Source: an uncultured SAR86 cluster bacterium (lineage in GTDB: Bacteria > Pseudomonadota > Gammaproteobacteria > Magnimaribacterales > Magnimaribacteraceae). Taken from it: DNA of 57,041 bases. Shown one piece after another: positions 16,123 to 26,305 of the stretch (positions within the stretch are counted from its first letter, which is position 1; each line of letters begins with the position of its first letter). Below the pieces are notes generated by a model, which saw nothing but the letters and a program-made list of their open reading frames with translations, was not told where the DNA came from and did no database searches. The position numbers and the translations under genes are program-made. The stretch covers positions 1 to 57,041 of the forward strand of contig CACNCK010000009.1 of NCBI GenBank assembly GCA_902618945.1, in the 5' to 3' direction.

Positions 16123-16887
16123 TTAATTGTTAAATAATTGTATTAAATAGTCGAGTACTTTGTTAGGCTCTTCCATCATTAGGGAATGTCCAGAACCAAG
16201 TATTTCCTGTACGAGAGGTTGATTGAAATTATCAATTAAATCTTGTGCTTTTATCCTCGGTGTTAAGAAATCATTGGAACCCAATATTAACTGCACTTTA
16301 GCCTCAACTTTTTTTGCTTTATCAAGACCACCTGTAAATTCTGAACAGGCCTTCAAGTCCTTATAAATAATTCCTTTTTTACTTTTCTGCATCAATCTTT
16401 TAGTGGATTCTGTCATCCACATCCCAGGGGTTTTATTACCACCTAATCGTGAAGAAAAGCTGTACCCCATGAATGTAAGTATATTTATAGCAATTTGAGG
16501 ATTACTTTTAGCAGACTCCAATAGCGCTTCATTTACCTGCATTGGAAAAGCCGTTCCAATCATAGATATTGCTTTGACTCTTTCAGGTCGAGAAGATGCC
16601 ATCTCTAATGCTATTAGAGAACCCATACTATGCCCAACTAATGAGCATCTTTGAATCTTATATTTATCTAGAAAATTATAAATATAGGTTGAAATCTTAG
16701 ATATTGAGTCCAGTGGTTTATCTTTATTTTGTCCGTGACCAGGCAAATCTATTGCTAGTACATCTGTTTTTTTTCTAGAAAAATATCTCACTGGCAATGT
16801 CCATACCGTATGATCCATACCAGTTCCGTGAATAAAAATAATAGGTTCACTATTATTAATTTTTTGTTGAATAGGATGATAATACAT
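16123..16887 (-). CDS. Alpha/beta hydrolase
   Basis: 254 residues. HGTGMDHTVWTLP forms the oxyanion region, GHSMGSLIAL the nucleophile elbow, IDLPGHGQN an acid-side loop, and GSGHSLMMEEP near the end gives the catalytic His. A soluble hydrolase of unknown substrate. It sits 1 base after metY and 17 bases before the homocysteine methyltransferase, so it is part of that operon; hydrolysis of an ester or lactone linked to methionine metabolism is possible but unproven. Confidence 0.85.
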   Translation of the reverse strand: MYYHPIQQKINNSEPIIFIHGTGMDHTVWTLPVRYFSRKKTDVLAIDLPGHGQNKDKPLDSISKISTYIYNFLDKYKIQRCSLVGHSMGSLIALEMASSRPERVKAISMIGTAFPMQVNEALLESAKSNPQIAINILTFMGYSFSSRLGGNKTPGMWMTESTKRLMQKSKKGIIYKDLKACSEFTGGLDKAKKVEAKVQLILGSNDFLTPRIKAQDLIDNFNQPLVQEILGSGHSLMMEEPNKVLDYLIQLFNN

Positions 16888-16888
16888 G

Positions 16889-18181
16889 TTACCGATTCGC
16901 TTGTTTTAATGCTTCGTCAAGATCTTCTTTTAAATCATTTATATCTTCGATACCTATTGAAAGTCTTACTGTAGATTCACTAATTCCAGCATTTTTTAAC
17001 GCTAGAGTATTCATTCTATGGTGAGTCGTACTAGCAGGATGGATCACTAATGATTTTGCATCACCTACGTTTGCTAAATGAGAGAATATGTTTAATGATT
17101 CAATAAATTTCTTACCAGATTCAAGCCCACCTTCAATTTCGAATGTAAAAACTGCTCCACAACCTCTTGGTAGAATTTCTTGAGCTAATTTATTGTCTGG
17201 ATGATTCTCTAATTCAGGATAAGAAACACTTTTAACGTCTTTGTGTTCATTAAGGAATGAGACAATTTCACGAGTATTTGAGATATGTTTTTCCATTCTT
17301 AAACTAAGTGTCTCTAAACCTTGTAGAATTAAAAAGGCGGTGTGAGGACTCATGCAAGCGCCAAAGTCTCTTGCTCCCTCTTTTCTGGCTCTATTAATAA
17401 AGGCGGCAGGTCCAAACTCCTCTACAAATTTCATATTATGAAATCCGTTATAAGGTTCATTTAGAGTTTTAAATTTTTTATTTGAGCTCCATTCAAAATT
17501 ACCACTATCCACCAGCAGCCCACCTATAACAACTCCATGTCCTGAGAGGAATTTGGTAGCTGAGTGAAAAATCAGGTCAGCTCCATAGTCGAAAGGTTTC
17601 ATTAAATAGGGCGTAGTGAAAGTAGAGTCTACTAAAAGTGGTACTTTATTTTGATGTGCAATATTTGAAACCATTTCGATGTTCATAACATCAAGACCAG
17701 GGTTACCTAGAGTTTCACCGAATATTAAACCTGTATTTTTTTGTATTGCCGACTTTATGTTTTTAGGTTTCCTAAAGTCTACAAAAGAAGAGGTAATTCC
17801 AAATCTTGGTAATGTATATTCAAGTAAATTATGACTACCTCCATAGAGACTCTTAGAAGCTACTATGTGTGAACCTTTACCTAATATTGTTGTGATTGCT
17901 AAAAAGAGTGCAGCTTGTCCGCTAGCTGTTGAAATTGCACCTATTCCACCTTCTAAAGAGCTGATTCTCTCTTCCAAAACTGCGTTAGTCGGATTTGTAA
18001 TCCTGGAATAGGTATGACCAGCTCTCTCATTATTAAAGATGCCAGCAGCTGTTTCAGAATCTTGAAAAACGAAAGAGGACGTTTGGTAGATCGGAGTTGC
18101 TCTTGAACCAAAATCAGAGTCAGGTTTATTGCCCGCATGTAGAGATAGTGTCTCAAGGTTTAAATCTTTAGGTTTTTTCAT
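16889..18181 (-). CDS. metY: O-acetylhomoserine sulfhydrylase MetY
   Basis: 430 residues, the length typical of O-acetylhomoserine aminocarboxypropyltransferase rather than the about 390-residue MetB/MetC. Signatures are LHAGNKPDSDFGSRATPIYQ, YSRITNPT, and FHSATKFLSGHG with the PLP Lys210. It makes homocysteine from O-acetylhomoserine and sulfide, and members can also use methanethiol to give methionine directly. The downstream hydrolase starts 1 base after its stop. The 132-base gap upstream shows no riboswitch that I recognise. Confidence 0.93.
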   Translation of the reverse strand: MKKPKDLNLETLSLHAGNKPDSDFGSRATPIYQTSSFVFQDSETAAGIFNNERAGHTYSRITNPTNAVLEERISSLEGGIGAISTASGQAALFLAITTILGKGSHIVASKSLYGGSHNLLEYTLPRFGITSSFVDFRKPKNIKSAIQKNTGLIFGETLGNPGLDVMNIEMVSNIAHQNKVPLLVDSTFTTPYLMKPFDYGADLIFHSATKFLSGHGVVIGGLLVDSGNFEWSSNKKFKTLNEPYNGFHNMKFVEEFGPAAFINRARKEGARDFGACMSPHTAFLILQGLETLSLRMEKHISNTREIVSFLNEHKDVKSVSYPELENHPDNKLAQEILPRGCGAVFTFEIEGGLESGKKFIESLNIFSHLANVGDAKSLVIHPASTTHHRMNTLALKNAGISESTVRLSIGIEDINDLKEDLDEALKQANR

Positions 18182-18313
18182 AATTTAAAAATGATTTATA
18201 AATTCAGTATTATTAGAATTCATAGAAGCACATATAGCAATAAACAGAACAAAATAATGTTGATGAAAAAATCTAAAGAAATCAGCAATACTTAACTCTA
18301 ATTTGAAGGATAT

Positions 18314-19840
18314 TTATTTTCTAAGTTCCTTAATAATTGATAAGGCCATTAATGGATAAACAAATAGTAATGGTAAAGATGCTATCAATATCAAGTCTAA
18401 AGCAACATTATGATCAGAATATAAGACTAATACAGCCGGGAGAACCCCTAATATGATAGCCCAGATTAATCTCACATTTTTGTGAGGCTCTTTCATTCCA
18501 CCTTTTATATTTAAAACATGAGAAGAGATTACATAAGACATCGAGTCATATGATGTAGTAATAAATATTATTGTAATAACACAAAATACAAAAAGCATTA
18601 TTGTATTGAATGGTAGTGAATTAACCACTGATATAGCTGTTTCAGCATGACCAATATCTTTCATATTTTGAATTACATTTAGTTGATCATTCAACTCACC
18701 ATTCATTGAGTAACCTCCCAATATTAAATAGAATAGCCATGTCCCAAGAGTTCCAAAAAGCAGCATACCAAAAATTACCTGTCGCAAAGATCTACCCCTT
18801 GAGATTCTTGCAATGAATAACCCTACTAAAGGTCCAAAGGCAATCCACCAAGCCCAATAAAATATTGTCCACTCTTTAGCAAATTCTGAGGGTGTTGCTA
18901 AACCTAAAGTGCTCATTTCCCAAAAATAATAAAATGAATATTTAATGCCAGATGTAGACAATTTAAGTAATTCTTTAAAATCTATTGTTAAAATTATTAA
19001 ACACAAAAAAATCAAGGCTAATATAAGATTAAAGTTACTTAGTGTTCTTATACCTTTATCAATCCCTCTATAAACACTGAAGCCAAAAAGAGAGACACAT
19101 AAAAGTATTACTAGAATATCTATATGTAAACCATTGTTTATACTGAAAAGATTAGTAAATCCACTTGATAACATTGGTATATAAGAGCCTATTGTTCCTC
19201 CGGCGGCACCCACCGTAGCTAGTATGAAAATAAGATCTATAAGCCTTCCAAATAAAGATGACTCGATATCATTTATTCCTAAACCTTTCAAACTTGAGCT
19301 TAATCTTAGAGAAGTGAGGTTATATTTGTAAAATACAACAGATAATCCAATAGCAGGTATACCATATATTGACCAGGCACTTAGCCCCCAATGAAATAAT
19401 CCGTAAGCAGTTGCAAGGGAGTAAGCTTGTTCTGAATTAGGTTCAATATTAAATTGAGGAATTTCAACGTAATAAGCCCATTCAACTCCTGACCAGTAAA
19501 TAATGCCACCACCAATTCCTGAACAAAATAACATACCAATCCAGCTCATATATGAAAATTCAGGTGAGCTTTCTTTACCACCCAAAACATATTGCCCATA
19601 TTTCGAAACTGAAAGAATCAATAAAAATAGAAAGCTAAAAATCGTCAAGATTAAATAGTAAGATCCAAAATAATCAACTACAAAGGAATATATATCGCCA
19701 ATAATTATTTTAGCGAAATCGGTGTTCAATAAAATAAAGCCAGCTATGCCAATTACGCTACAGAAACTAATCAAAAAAGTTATTTTGTCTATGCTATATG
19801 ACTTTATTAGTTTCTGAAATAATTCCACGTGACCAAGCAT
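18314..19840 (-). CDS. BCCT-family betaine/choline/carnitine-type transporter
   Basis: 508 residues with about 12 membrane helices. The BCCT tryptophan-rich core appears as GIGGGIIYWSGVEWAYY (residues 108-124), and the family signature WTIFYWAWWIAFGPLVGLF followed by IARISRGRSLRQ is nearly canonical. It imports a quaternary ammonium or sulfonium osmolyte such as glycine betaine, choline or DMSP. Co-oriented 132 bases upstream of metY. The AT-rich 191-base region shared with argG upstream contains a hairpin. Substrate choice is inference. Confidence 0.93.
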   Translation of the reverse strand: MLGHVELFQKLIKSYSIDKITFLISFCSVIGIAGFILLNTDFAKIIIGDIYSFVVDYFGSYYLILTIFSFLFLLILSVSKYGQYVLGGKESSPEFSYMSWIGMLFCSGIGGGIIYWSGVEWAYYVEIPQFNIEPNSEQAYSLATAYGLFHWGLSAWSIYGIPAIGLSVVFYKYNLTSLRLSSSLKGLGINDIESSLFGRLIDLIFILATVGAAGGTIGSYIPMLSSGFTNLFSINNGLHIDILVILLCVSLFGFSVYRGIDKGIRTLSNFNLILALIFLCLIILTIDFKELLKLSTSGIKYSFYYFWEMSTLGLATPSEFAKEWTIFYWAWWIAFGPLVGLFIARISRGRSLRQVIFGMLLFGTLGTWLFYLILGGYSMNGELNDQLNVIQNMKDIGHAETAISVVNSLPFNTIMLFVFCVITIIFITTSYDSMSYVISSHVLNIKGGMKEPHKNVRLIWAIILGVLPAVLVLYSDHNVALDLILIASLPLLFVYPLMALSIIKELRK

Positions 19841-19936
19841 ATCCTTCTCATAGAAAGAATCAAAGCTCGTATTAGAAAATAAAAGAAGAGGTTAGTATAA
19901 AACAGCTTATAAAAAAGCATAGAACTCTAAAGTTCA

Positions 19937-19964
19937 TTGTAAAAAATCATAATTTTTTTTACAA
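19937..19964. promoter_or_regulatory. AT-rich inverted repeat in the BCCT | argG divergent gap
   Basis: TTGTAAAAAA (19937-19946) and TTTTTTACAA (19955-19964) form a perfect 10-base dyad with an 8-base centre. It lies in the shared upstream region of two divergent genes, a position where an operator would act on both. A hairpin or chance AT symmetry is equally possible. Confidence 0.35.
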
Positions 19965-20031
19965 GGTAACTTAATCTTGTGTACTTTAGTGAAAATATAG
20001 ATTCTATGTATACAATACGCACCTAACAATA

Positions 20032-21255
20032 ATGATTGATAAAAAAATAAAAAAAATAGTTCTAGCATACTCTGGTGGTCTAGATACTACCGTCATACTT
20101 CATTGGTTAAAAAATACATATGACGCAGAGGTTATTGCCTTTACTGCAGATATAGGACAGGATCATGATCCTGAGCTAGTTAAAGATAGAGCTAATGCTA
20201 TTGGTGCTTCTAAGATATTAATAGATGATTTAAAGGAAGAATTTACAAAGGAATATATATTTCCAATGTTCAAAGCTAATACGGTATATGAAGGTGAATA
20301 TCTTTTAGGAACATCAATCGCAAGACCACTAATCAGTAAAAGACTGATAGAAATAGCAGAAGAAGAGGGTGCAGATGCAATAGCTCACGGTGCTACTGGT
20401 AAAGGAAATGATCAAATAAGATTTGAAATTGGATCTTATTCTTTAAATCCTGATATTCAAGTCATAGCTCCTTGGAGAATCTGGGAATATTCTTCAAGAG
20501 CTGACTTAATAAATTATTGTAAAGAACATCAGATAGAAATTGATGCAAGCCCTGATGATCCCTTATATTCAACTGACGAGAATTTACTTCACACATCTTA
20601 TGAAGGAGAGATATTAGAAGACCCATCGTTAAAAGCACCAGAGGAAATTTGGAAAAGAACTTCTTCTTTAAAAGATGCTCCAAACGAGGAAGAAATAATC
20701 TCCATTGAGTTTAAATCTGGTGAACCTATATCAATCAACAATGTAAGTAATTCTTCTTCTGAAATACTGTCAAAATTGAATCAACTAGCTGGAAAACATG
20801 GTATTGGGAGACTTGATCTTGTTGAAAATAGATATACGGGCATGAAATCAAGAGGATGTTATGAAACCCCTGGGGGAACTATTCTTCTGAGGGCCCATCG
20901 TGCAATAGAATCTATAACACTAGATGCTGAAGCTGGACACTTAAAAGATAGATTAATGCCGAAATATGCTCAACTTATCTATGATGGCTATTGGTGGAGC
21001 CCAGAAAGAGAAGCTCTTCAAGCGTTGATTGATAAAACTCAAGAATTTGTTTCAGGTAGTGTCAAAATGTCATTGTACAAAGGCAATGTAACCATTTTTG
21101 GTAGATCTTCAGATCATAGCCTTTATGATTCAAAAATTGTAACTTTCGAAGATGACGAAAATACTTACAATCAAGCAGACGCAACTGGGTTCATCAAGAT
21201 CAATTCTCTAAGATTGAAACAGGTAGCAAGAAGGAAGAAGAAAGAAAAAAGTTAA
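20032..21255 (+). CDS. argG: Argininosuccinate synthase
   Basis: 407 residues, full length. It ligates citrulline and aspartate with ATP in arginine synthesis. The N-type ATP pyrophosphatase motif AYSGGLDTT is at residues 13-21, with [21 protein letters not shown], and [20 protein letters not shown] further on, all diagnostic. The end overlaps the convergent ferredoxin-NADP reductase gene by 4 bases. No other arginine genes are in the window. Confidence 0.97.
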   Translation: MIDKKIKKIVLAYSGGLDTTVILHWLKNTYDAEVIAFTADIGQDHDPELVKDRANAIGASKILIDDLKEEFTKEYIFPMFKANTVYEGEYLLGTSIARPLISKRLIEIAEEEGADAIAHGATGKGNDQIRFEIGSYSLNPDIQVIAPWRIWEYSSRADLINYCKEHQIEIDASPDDPLYSTDENLLHTSYEGEILEDPSLKAPEEIWKRTSSLKDAPNEEEIISIEFKSGEPISINNVSNSSSEILSKLNQLAGKHGIGRLDLVENRYTGMKSRGCYETPGGTILLRAHRAIESITLDAEAGHLKDRLMPKYAQLIYDGYWWSPEREALQALIDKTQEFVSGSVKMSLYKGNVTIFGRSSDHSLYDSKIVTFEDDENTYNQADATGFIKINSLRLKQVARRKKKEKS

Positions 21256-22292
21256 TCTATAACACCTAGTTTCTTTTGTAACTTAGTATTAGAAGTTGTA
21301 TAACCGAAAGGAACTCTTTCGCCGGGATTTGATCTTCTGAAAGCTTCTTGGACTGCTAAGGTAGTTTCATGAAATCCACAAAGAATAAGATCTAACTTTC
21401 CGGGGTAATCATTTATATCTCCAACTGCAAAGATTCCTTTTACTGTGGTTTCATATTTTTCTGTATCTACAGAGACTTTTTTGTCCTTCATATCAATACC
21501 CCAATCAGCAATAGGGCCTAATTTTTTATTAAGACCAAATAAGAATAGAACTTCATCACATTTGATCTCTTCTATTTGTTTTGACTCAAAGTTTTTTATT
21601 AAGACACCTTCAATTTTTTCTGTACCAACTAGATCTTCTATCACGTAAGGAGTTTTCAAATCTACACTACCTGTCTCTACTAATTCTCTCATTTGAGCTT
21701 CAGTGTTAGGTGCACCTCTAAACTCATCTCTTCGATGAATTAATTTTATAGATTTTGTTATATCGGCTAATTCAACTGTCCAATCCAATGCGCTATCGCC
21801 ACCCCCAAAAATTAGCAGGTCTTTATCTCTAAATTTCTCCTTAGACTTAACAGAGTAGGAAACACCTTTCTCAAGAAAACGATCGGGATTATCAACACTT
21901 GGAGGTCTTCTGGGTTCAAAGGATCCGGCTCCTGCAGCTATGAAGATACTTTTAGCTTTAAGTTCATTTCCTTCAGAAGTAGTTATTTTCCAAGAAGAGA
22001 TATCCTCATCTTTGATTTCCTCTAAAATCTCAACTCTTTCATTCAAAAATACCTCATATTTAAAAGGCTCTATCTGTTTCAGTAATGCATCAACATGTTC
22101 TTGCGCTGTTTGATTGGGGACACCAGGTATATCATAGATAGGCTTTTCAGGATAAAGCTCACTGCATTGGCCTCCAATTTTATCTAAATTGTCTATGAGG
22201 ATGCACTCAAGTCCTAAGAGTCCTGCTTCGAAAACGGTGAAAAGGCCGACTGGTCCTGCACCTATGATTATAATATCTGTCTCTTTAGTCAT
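21252..22292 (-). CDS. Ferredoxin-NADP reductase, thioredoxin-reductase-like type
   Basis: 346 residues. FAD motif [17 protein letters not shown] at the N-terminus, [18 protein letters not shown], an NADPH-binding [10 protein letters not shown], and C-terminal [22 protein letters not shown] match the FNR2 (YumC-like) family. The redox-active CxxC of true thioredoxin reductases is absent, as expected for this family. It moves electrons between NADPH and ferredoxin or flavodoxin. Its ATG overlaps the stop of the MetG beta gene upstream by one base, so these genes are coupled. Confidence 0.93.
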   Translation of the reverse strand: MTKETDIIIIGAGPVGLFTVFEAGLLGLECILIDNLDKIGGQCSELYPEKPIYDIPGVPNQTAQEHVDALLKQIEPFKYEVFLNERVEILEEIKDEDISSWKITTSEGNELKAKSIFIAAGAGSFEPRRPPSVDNPDRFLEKGVSYSVKSKEKFRDKDLLIFGGGDSALDWTVELADITKSIKLIHRRDEFRGAPNTEAQMRELVETGSVDLKTPYVIEDLVGTEKIEGVLIKNFESKQIEEIKCDEVLFLFGLNKKLGPIADWGIDMKDKKVSVDTEKYETTVKGIFAVGDINDYPGKLDLILCGFHETTLAVQEAFRRSNPGERVPFGYTTSNTKLQKKLGVID

Positions 22293-22624
22293 TACCTTAC
22301 TTGCATACCAGGTATTGCACCTTCATCCGGTGATAAAATGAAAATTCCTATGTCATCATCACCTGCAGCTAAAATCATTCCTTCTGATGTTCCAAATCTC
22401 ATTTTTCTATGTTTCAGGTTATTTACACAAACTACTAATTTATTGACCAAAACTCCTGCATCATAAGTTTTTTTCATTCCAGCAAATACCGTTTTATTTC
22501 CGTAATCTCCTACATCAAGTTCTAATTTTAATAATTTGTCAGCTTCTTCTACAGGTTCGGCATTGATAATTTTAGCTATTCTTAAGTCTAATTTCATAAA
22601 GTCTTCGATATTAATTTCATCCAT
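22292..22624 (-). CDS. Methionyl-tRNA synthetase C-terminal tRNA-binding domain as separate gene
   Basis: 110 residues forming one OB-fold tRNA-binding domain. The order [56 protein letters not shown] matches the C-terminal domain of E. coli MetG. It starts one base after the metG stop codon, in another frame, with its own ATG and a GGGA 7-8 bases upstream. It probably dimerises and works with the catalytic subunit in trans, as the beta subunit does in Aquifex-type enzymes. A frameshift in a single gene is the alternative. Confidence 0.88.
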   Translation of the reverse strand: MDEINIEDFMKLDLRIAKIINAEPVEEADKLLKLELDVGDYGNKTVFAGMKKTYDAGVLVNKLVVCVNNLKHRKMRFGTSEGMILAAGDDDIGIFILSPDEGAIPGMQVR

Positions 22625-22625
22625 T

Positions 22626-24275
22626 TTAATTTCCCATTAATTTAGCCAAATGATTGTCATCTATTCTTGTAACTATGGCTTCAAAATTATCTATTTTACA
22701 ATTTAAAATAGTCTTATTTATTGAATTCCATTCTATTTTATCTTCTTTTAAGAATCTTGAACTCTTATTAACAAAACCAGGTATAACAGGTTGTAACATT
22801 ATAGTTAGTATTCGAAATAAGTTTAATGCGGTAGTGCAAATCGAGTGTACCAATTGCTCATTTCCTTCTTCTTTCATAAGGACCCACGGTTGCTTTGAAT
22901 CCACATATTGATTCGCTTTATCAGCCAATAACATTATTTCTTTAAGTGCTTTACTAAATTCAAGTTTTTCATAATGATCAGCTATTTTCTCTGAAGCAAC
23001 TTTAAATTCTTCGATCAACTCTGGAGAATCTAATGTTTTTGAAAGATTATTATCAAAATTCTTATTAATAAATTTTGCTGATCTGCTGGCAATATTTGCA
23101 TACTTATTTACTAAATCTGAGTTACATTTTTGTTTGAATTCATCCAAATTTAGATCAATATCATCGACGCCAGTACTTAGTTTGGATGCAAAGAAATATC
23201 TAAGATAGTCTGAATCTAAATTTTCGATGTAGTTTTCTGCAGATATAAAGTTACCTCTTGATTTAGACATTTTTTCGCCATTGAGTGTAAGAAAACCATG
23301 AACAAAAACTCCATTTGGAGTCTTTATGTCTGCATTTGCTAACATTGCAGGAAAAAATAACGTATGAAAGTACATTATATCTTTACCTATAAAATGGAAA
23401 ACTTCCGAGACTGAATCCTTGCTCCAGAAACTTTCGAAGTCTTTTTCGCAATCTTGTTTTATTAAGTAATTTAAATGACTGGCTAAATAACCAATTGGTG
23501 CATCGAGCCAAACATAAAAATACTTATCATCGTATCCTGGTATTTTGAAACCAAAGTAGGGCCCATCTCTGCTAATGTCCCAATCTTTTAAATCAGCATC
23601 TAACCACTCATTTAGCTTATTTCTTACTGGTTCTTGTATTTTAGATGAGTCTAGCCATTCATTAATCTCATCTTTTAATAGACTAAGTTTGAAGAACAGA
23701 TGTTCTGATTCTTTAATTATTGGTTCTGTACCTGTTAGAACAGATATAGGATCTTTTAAATCTATTGCATTATATGTAGCACTGCATATCTCACAATTAT
23801 CTCCATATTGATCTTCTGCTCCACAATTGGGACATGTTCCTTTGACATATCTGTCAGATAAAAACATGTTTCTTGAAGTATCAAATAGTTGGTTTATAAC
23901 TTTCTTTTCTATAAGGCCCTTTGCATGCAAAGCTTTATATATTCTTTCAGAAAGAATTTTGTTTTCATTACTATGTGTTGAATGATAATTATCATGTGAA
24001 ATTTTAAAATCTTCAAAAGTACTTTTATGTTCTTTATAGATCTTTTCGATTAATTCTTCAGGGCTCATAGAAAGCTCTTCTGCTTTTAACATTATAGGAG
24101 TACCGTGCGCGTCGTCTGCACATACGTAAGTACATTCATTTCCATATAGTTTTTGGAATCTAACCCAAATATCGGTTTGTGTATGTTCTAATATATGGCC
24201 AAGATGTAATGGTGCATTTGCGTAAGGTAAAGCGCTCGTAACTAAAATTGATCTTTTTTCAGAATCTTGTGCCAT
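22626..24275 (-). CDS. metG: Methionine-tRNA ligase, catalytic and anticodon-binding part
   Basis: 549 residues; class I synthetase charging methionine tRNA. Visible: the HIGH-type motif HLGH (residues 24-27), the zinc knuckle with Cys148, Cys151, Cys161 and Cys164, the KMSKS loop MSKSRGN, and the helical anticodon domain. The usual gammaproteobacterial enzyme is about 675 residues because of a C-terminal tRNA-binding domain; here that domain is the next gene. Divergent adjacency to mrp matches E. coli gene order. Confidence 0.96.
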   Translation of the reverse strand: MAQDSEKRSILVTSALPYANAPLHLGHILEHTQTDIWVRFQKLYGNECTYVCADDAHGTPIMLKAEELSMSPEELIEKIYKEHKSTFEDFKISHDNYHSTHSNENKILSERIYKALHAKGLIEKKVINQLFDTSRNMFLSDRYVKGTCPNCGAEDQYGDNCEICSATYNAIDLKDPISVLTGTEPIIKESEHLFFKLSLLKDEINEWLDSSKIQEPVRNKLNEWLDADLKDWDISRDGPYFGFKIPGYDDKYFYVWLDAPIGYLASHLNYLIKQDCEKDFESFWSKDSVSEVFHFIGKDIMYFHTLFFPAMLANADIKTPNGVFVHGFLTLNGEKMSKSRGNFISAENYIENLDSDYLRYFFASKLSTGVDDIDLNLDEFKQKCNSDLVNKYANIASRSAKFINKNFDNNLSKTLDSPELIEEFKVASEKIADHYEKLEFSKALKEIMLLADKANQYVDSKQPWVLMKEEGNEQLVHSICTTALNLFRILTIMLQPVIPGFVNKSSRFLKEDKIEWNSINKTILNCKIDNFEAIVTRIDDNHLAKLMGN

Positions 24276-24342
24276 TGTAGGGTTAGAATATTAGATAAAT
24301 ATTAATTATAACCTACTTGCACGAGTTCTTTTTTAACAAAAT

Positions 24343-25167
24343 ATGGCGCAATCAGATAATAAACTAAGGATTCCTGAAACTCTCAGAAAGGTTAAGAATA
24401 TCGTAGGTATTTTTTCAGCTAAAGGAGGAGTTGGTAAGTCGGCTATTTCTCTCCAAATAGCTCTAGCTTTAAGGGATAAAGGATTTTCTGTAGGATTAAT
24501 TGATGCAGATATTTATGGTCCATCACAACCTATATTGCTTGGTTCATCTGCAGGTGAATTGAAGTTATCAAAAGCACAGGTTATCGAACCATTAACCAAA
24601 GAGGGTATTACATTCATTTCGATGGGCTTAATTTCTGGTGAAAATATGCCTGTAATTTGGAGAGGTCCAATGGTAAGTGGAGCCGTTATGCAGTTACTAT
24701 CTCAGACTGATTGGGGAGAATTAGATTATCTTATTGTAGATACTCCTCCTGGAACGGGAGATGTTCAATTAACCTTACTCCAAAGAATACCTTTAACTTC
24801 CTCAATAGTTGTCACGACTCCACAGGAAGTTTCAATTTCTGACTGCAAAAAAGGTATAGAAATGATTAAAAAATTAGATAAACCAATATCAGGACTTATT
24901 GAGAATATGAGTTGGTTTAAGCCTGATGATCAAGATAAAAAATATTTTTTATTTGGAAAGGGCGGTGGTAAAAAACTTTCTGAGGAATATTCTATAGATT
25001 TATTGGCTCAACTGCCTTTGGTGGAAATCTCTGAAGATTCCAATATTCAAAATCATCCACTTTTAAAAATGGAATTTGATAACATAGTAGATAAATTAGT
25101 AAATTCATTAAAAGCTCTTAAGGAAAAGAAATCATCTGGAATACCACAGATCAACATAATCAAATGA
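24343..25167 (+). CDS. mrp: Mrp/ApbC-family P-loop ATPase lacking the CxxC motif
   Basis: 274 residues. The deviant Walker A KGGVGKS (residues 27-33), DADIYGPS, WRGPMVSGA and VDTPPGTGD place it in the Mrp/ApbC/NBP35 family of iron-sulfur cluster carriers. In typical members ENMS is followed within a few residues by CPxC or CxxC, the cluster ligands. Here ENMS (187-190) is followed by WFKPDDQDKKYF with no cysteine, and Cys168 is the only cysteine in the protein. The N-terminal MIP18-like domain is also missing. Cluster binding in the usual way looks impossible. Confidence 0.92.
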   Translation: MAQSDNKLRIPETLRKVKNIVGIFSAKGGVGKSAISLQIALALRDKGFSVGLIDADIYGPSQPILLGSSAGELKLSKAQVIEPLTKEGITFISMGLISGENMPVIWRGPMVSGAVMQLLSQTDWGELDYLIVDTPPGTGDVQLTLLQRIPLTSSIVVTTPQEVSISDCKKGIEMIKKLDKPISGLIENMSWFKPDDQDKKYFLFGKGGGKKLSEEYSIDLLAQLPLVEISEDSNIQNHPLLKMEFDNIVDKLVNSLKALKEKKSSGIPQINIIK

Positions 25168-25856
25168 ATATAATAAAGATTTGTTTTATTGGAATTATAT
25201 TAACTTTAAGTGCTACTGCTACGTCTGAAATTGATCCATTAAAGAATATTAATGAGAGAACACATGTTTTGAATCAAACTTTAGATCTTCAACTTGCTTC
25301 TCCGATCGCTAGGTTTTATAAAAGAGTAACCCCTGACTTTATAGAAATATCAATTACAAATTTCACAAGTAATATAGAAGATCTCAGTATAGCAATTAAT
25401 AACATTTTACAAGGTAAGCTCACTGATGGAATTTCTGACATTACAAGATTTACAATAAATTCAACTCTTGGAATTGGTGGATTTATTGATGTTGCATCTG
25501 GACTCGGTCTTGATAAAAATGATGAAGATTTTGGTCAGACATTAGCAGTTTGGGGTATACCCGATGGTCCTTATCTAGTTCTTCCAGGTTTAGGACCGAG
25601 TACAATGAGGGATACACTGGCCATGATTCCAGACGCATTTTTGACTCCTCTGTGGTTGATAGATCATGATCGTACAGCGTATTCCCTTACTGCAATTGAT
25701 TTAGTTGACACTCGGGCGAGATATCTTGGTTTGGAAAGTGTTGTAATAGGTGATGAGTACCTTTTCTTCCGTGATGCTTACTTACAAAGTAGAGAATTTG
25801 AAATTCTTGATGGACAAGTCAATGATGATTTTGACGAATTTGATGATTTTAATTAA
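25164..25856 (+). CDS. mlaA: MlaA/VacJ family outer-membrane lipid transport protein
   Basis: 230 residues. The mature part follows MlaA: DPLKNINERTHVLNQTLD, RFTINSTLGIGGFIDVA, FGQTLAVWGIPDGPYLVLPGLGPSTMRDT. MlaA works with OmpC-type porins to remove phospholipids from the outer leaflet of the outer membrane. The N-terminus is a signal peptide, but there is no lipobox cysteine after it; the sequence reads LTLSATATSEIDP, so it is not an obvious lipoprotein. ATG overlaps the mrp stop by 4 bases. No mlaBCDEF genes are nearby. Confidence 0.9.
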   Translation: MNIIKICFIGIILTLSATATSEIDPLKNINERTHVLNQTLDLQLASPIARFYKRVTPDFIEISITNFTSNIEDLSIAINNILQGKLTDGISDITRFTINSTLGIGGFIDVASGLGLDKNDEDFGQTLAVWGIPDGPYLVLPGLGPSTMRDTLAMIPDAFLTPLWLIDHDRTAYSLTAIDLVDTRARYLGLESVVIGDEYLFFRDAYLQSREFEILDGQVNDDFDEFDDFN

Positions 25857-26305
25857 TCACCCTTGACTTCTAGCTTTATATTTATGTAGTCACTGTGACT
25901 TATGTGAATTAAATCAGAAATTTTTCTTAAAAGGTGCTCCTCGTATTTGTCAAGATTTCCATCCGCATAAGCGACCTTCCAAAGATTCTTTAAAAGACTT
26001 AATTTATCATCATACTCAAATTCATCATTTACAATTCTGGTGTACCCATAAAGTGAAGTGCTTTCAGCAACTGTATTTTCTGCATCTTTTATAATTTCAT
26101 CGATATCAGCTTCTTCAATAGCATAAGTCTCCATCAGTGTTAGCTTCAAAGAAGTTTTTTCAGTTTCATCGAATTCTTTATCCGCGAAGGCGATTTCAAC
26201 TAATAATGCTGCACAGGCATTATTGAGTTGTGACAAATCAGATTCTTCCTCAATTTCTTCTTTATTACCAAATTTGGTTATTAATTCTTTAATTTTGTTA
26301 ATCAT
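25853..26305 (-). CDS. TerB-family protein
   Basis: 150 residues, all-helical and acidic. The repeated pattern CAALLVEIAFADKEFDETEKTSL and later LLKNLWKVAYADGNLDKYEEHLLRKI is the two-helix metal-binding repeat of the TerB/DjlA N-terminal-like fold, with acidic residues in each half. Cytoplasmic, function generally unknown; tellurite resistance genes are not nearby. The start overlaps the dusA end by 4 bases and its stop overlaps the convergent mlaA stop. Confidence 0.85.
   Translation of the reverse strand: MINKIKELITKFGNKEEIEEESDLSQLNNACAALLVEIAFADKEFDETEKTSLKLTLMETYAIEEADIDEIIKDAENTVAESTSLYGYTRIVNDEFEYDDKLSLLKNLWKVAYADGNLDKYEEHLLRKISDLIHISHSDYINIKLEVKGD

Noticed and set aside
18182-18313. 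SAM riboswitch upstream of metY
   Set aside because: I looked for SAM riboswitch core motifs and MetJ-type boxes on the minus strand and saw none.
19841-20031. ArgR operator before argG
   Set aside because: AT-rich sequence resembles an ARG box loosely, but no clear pair of 18-base boxes can be drawn.
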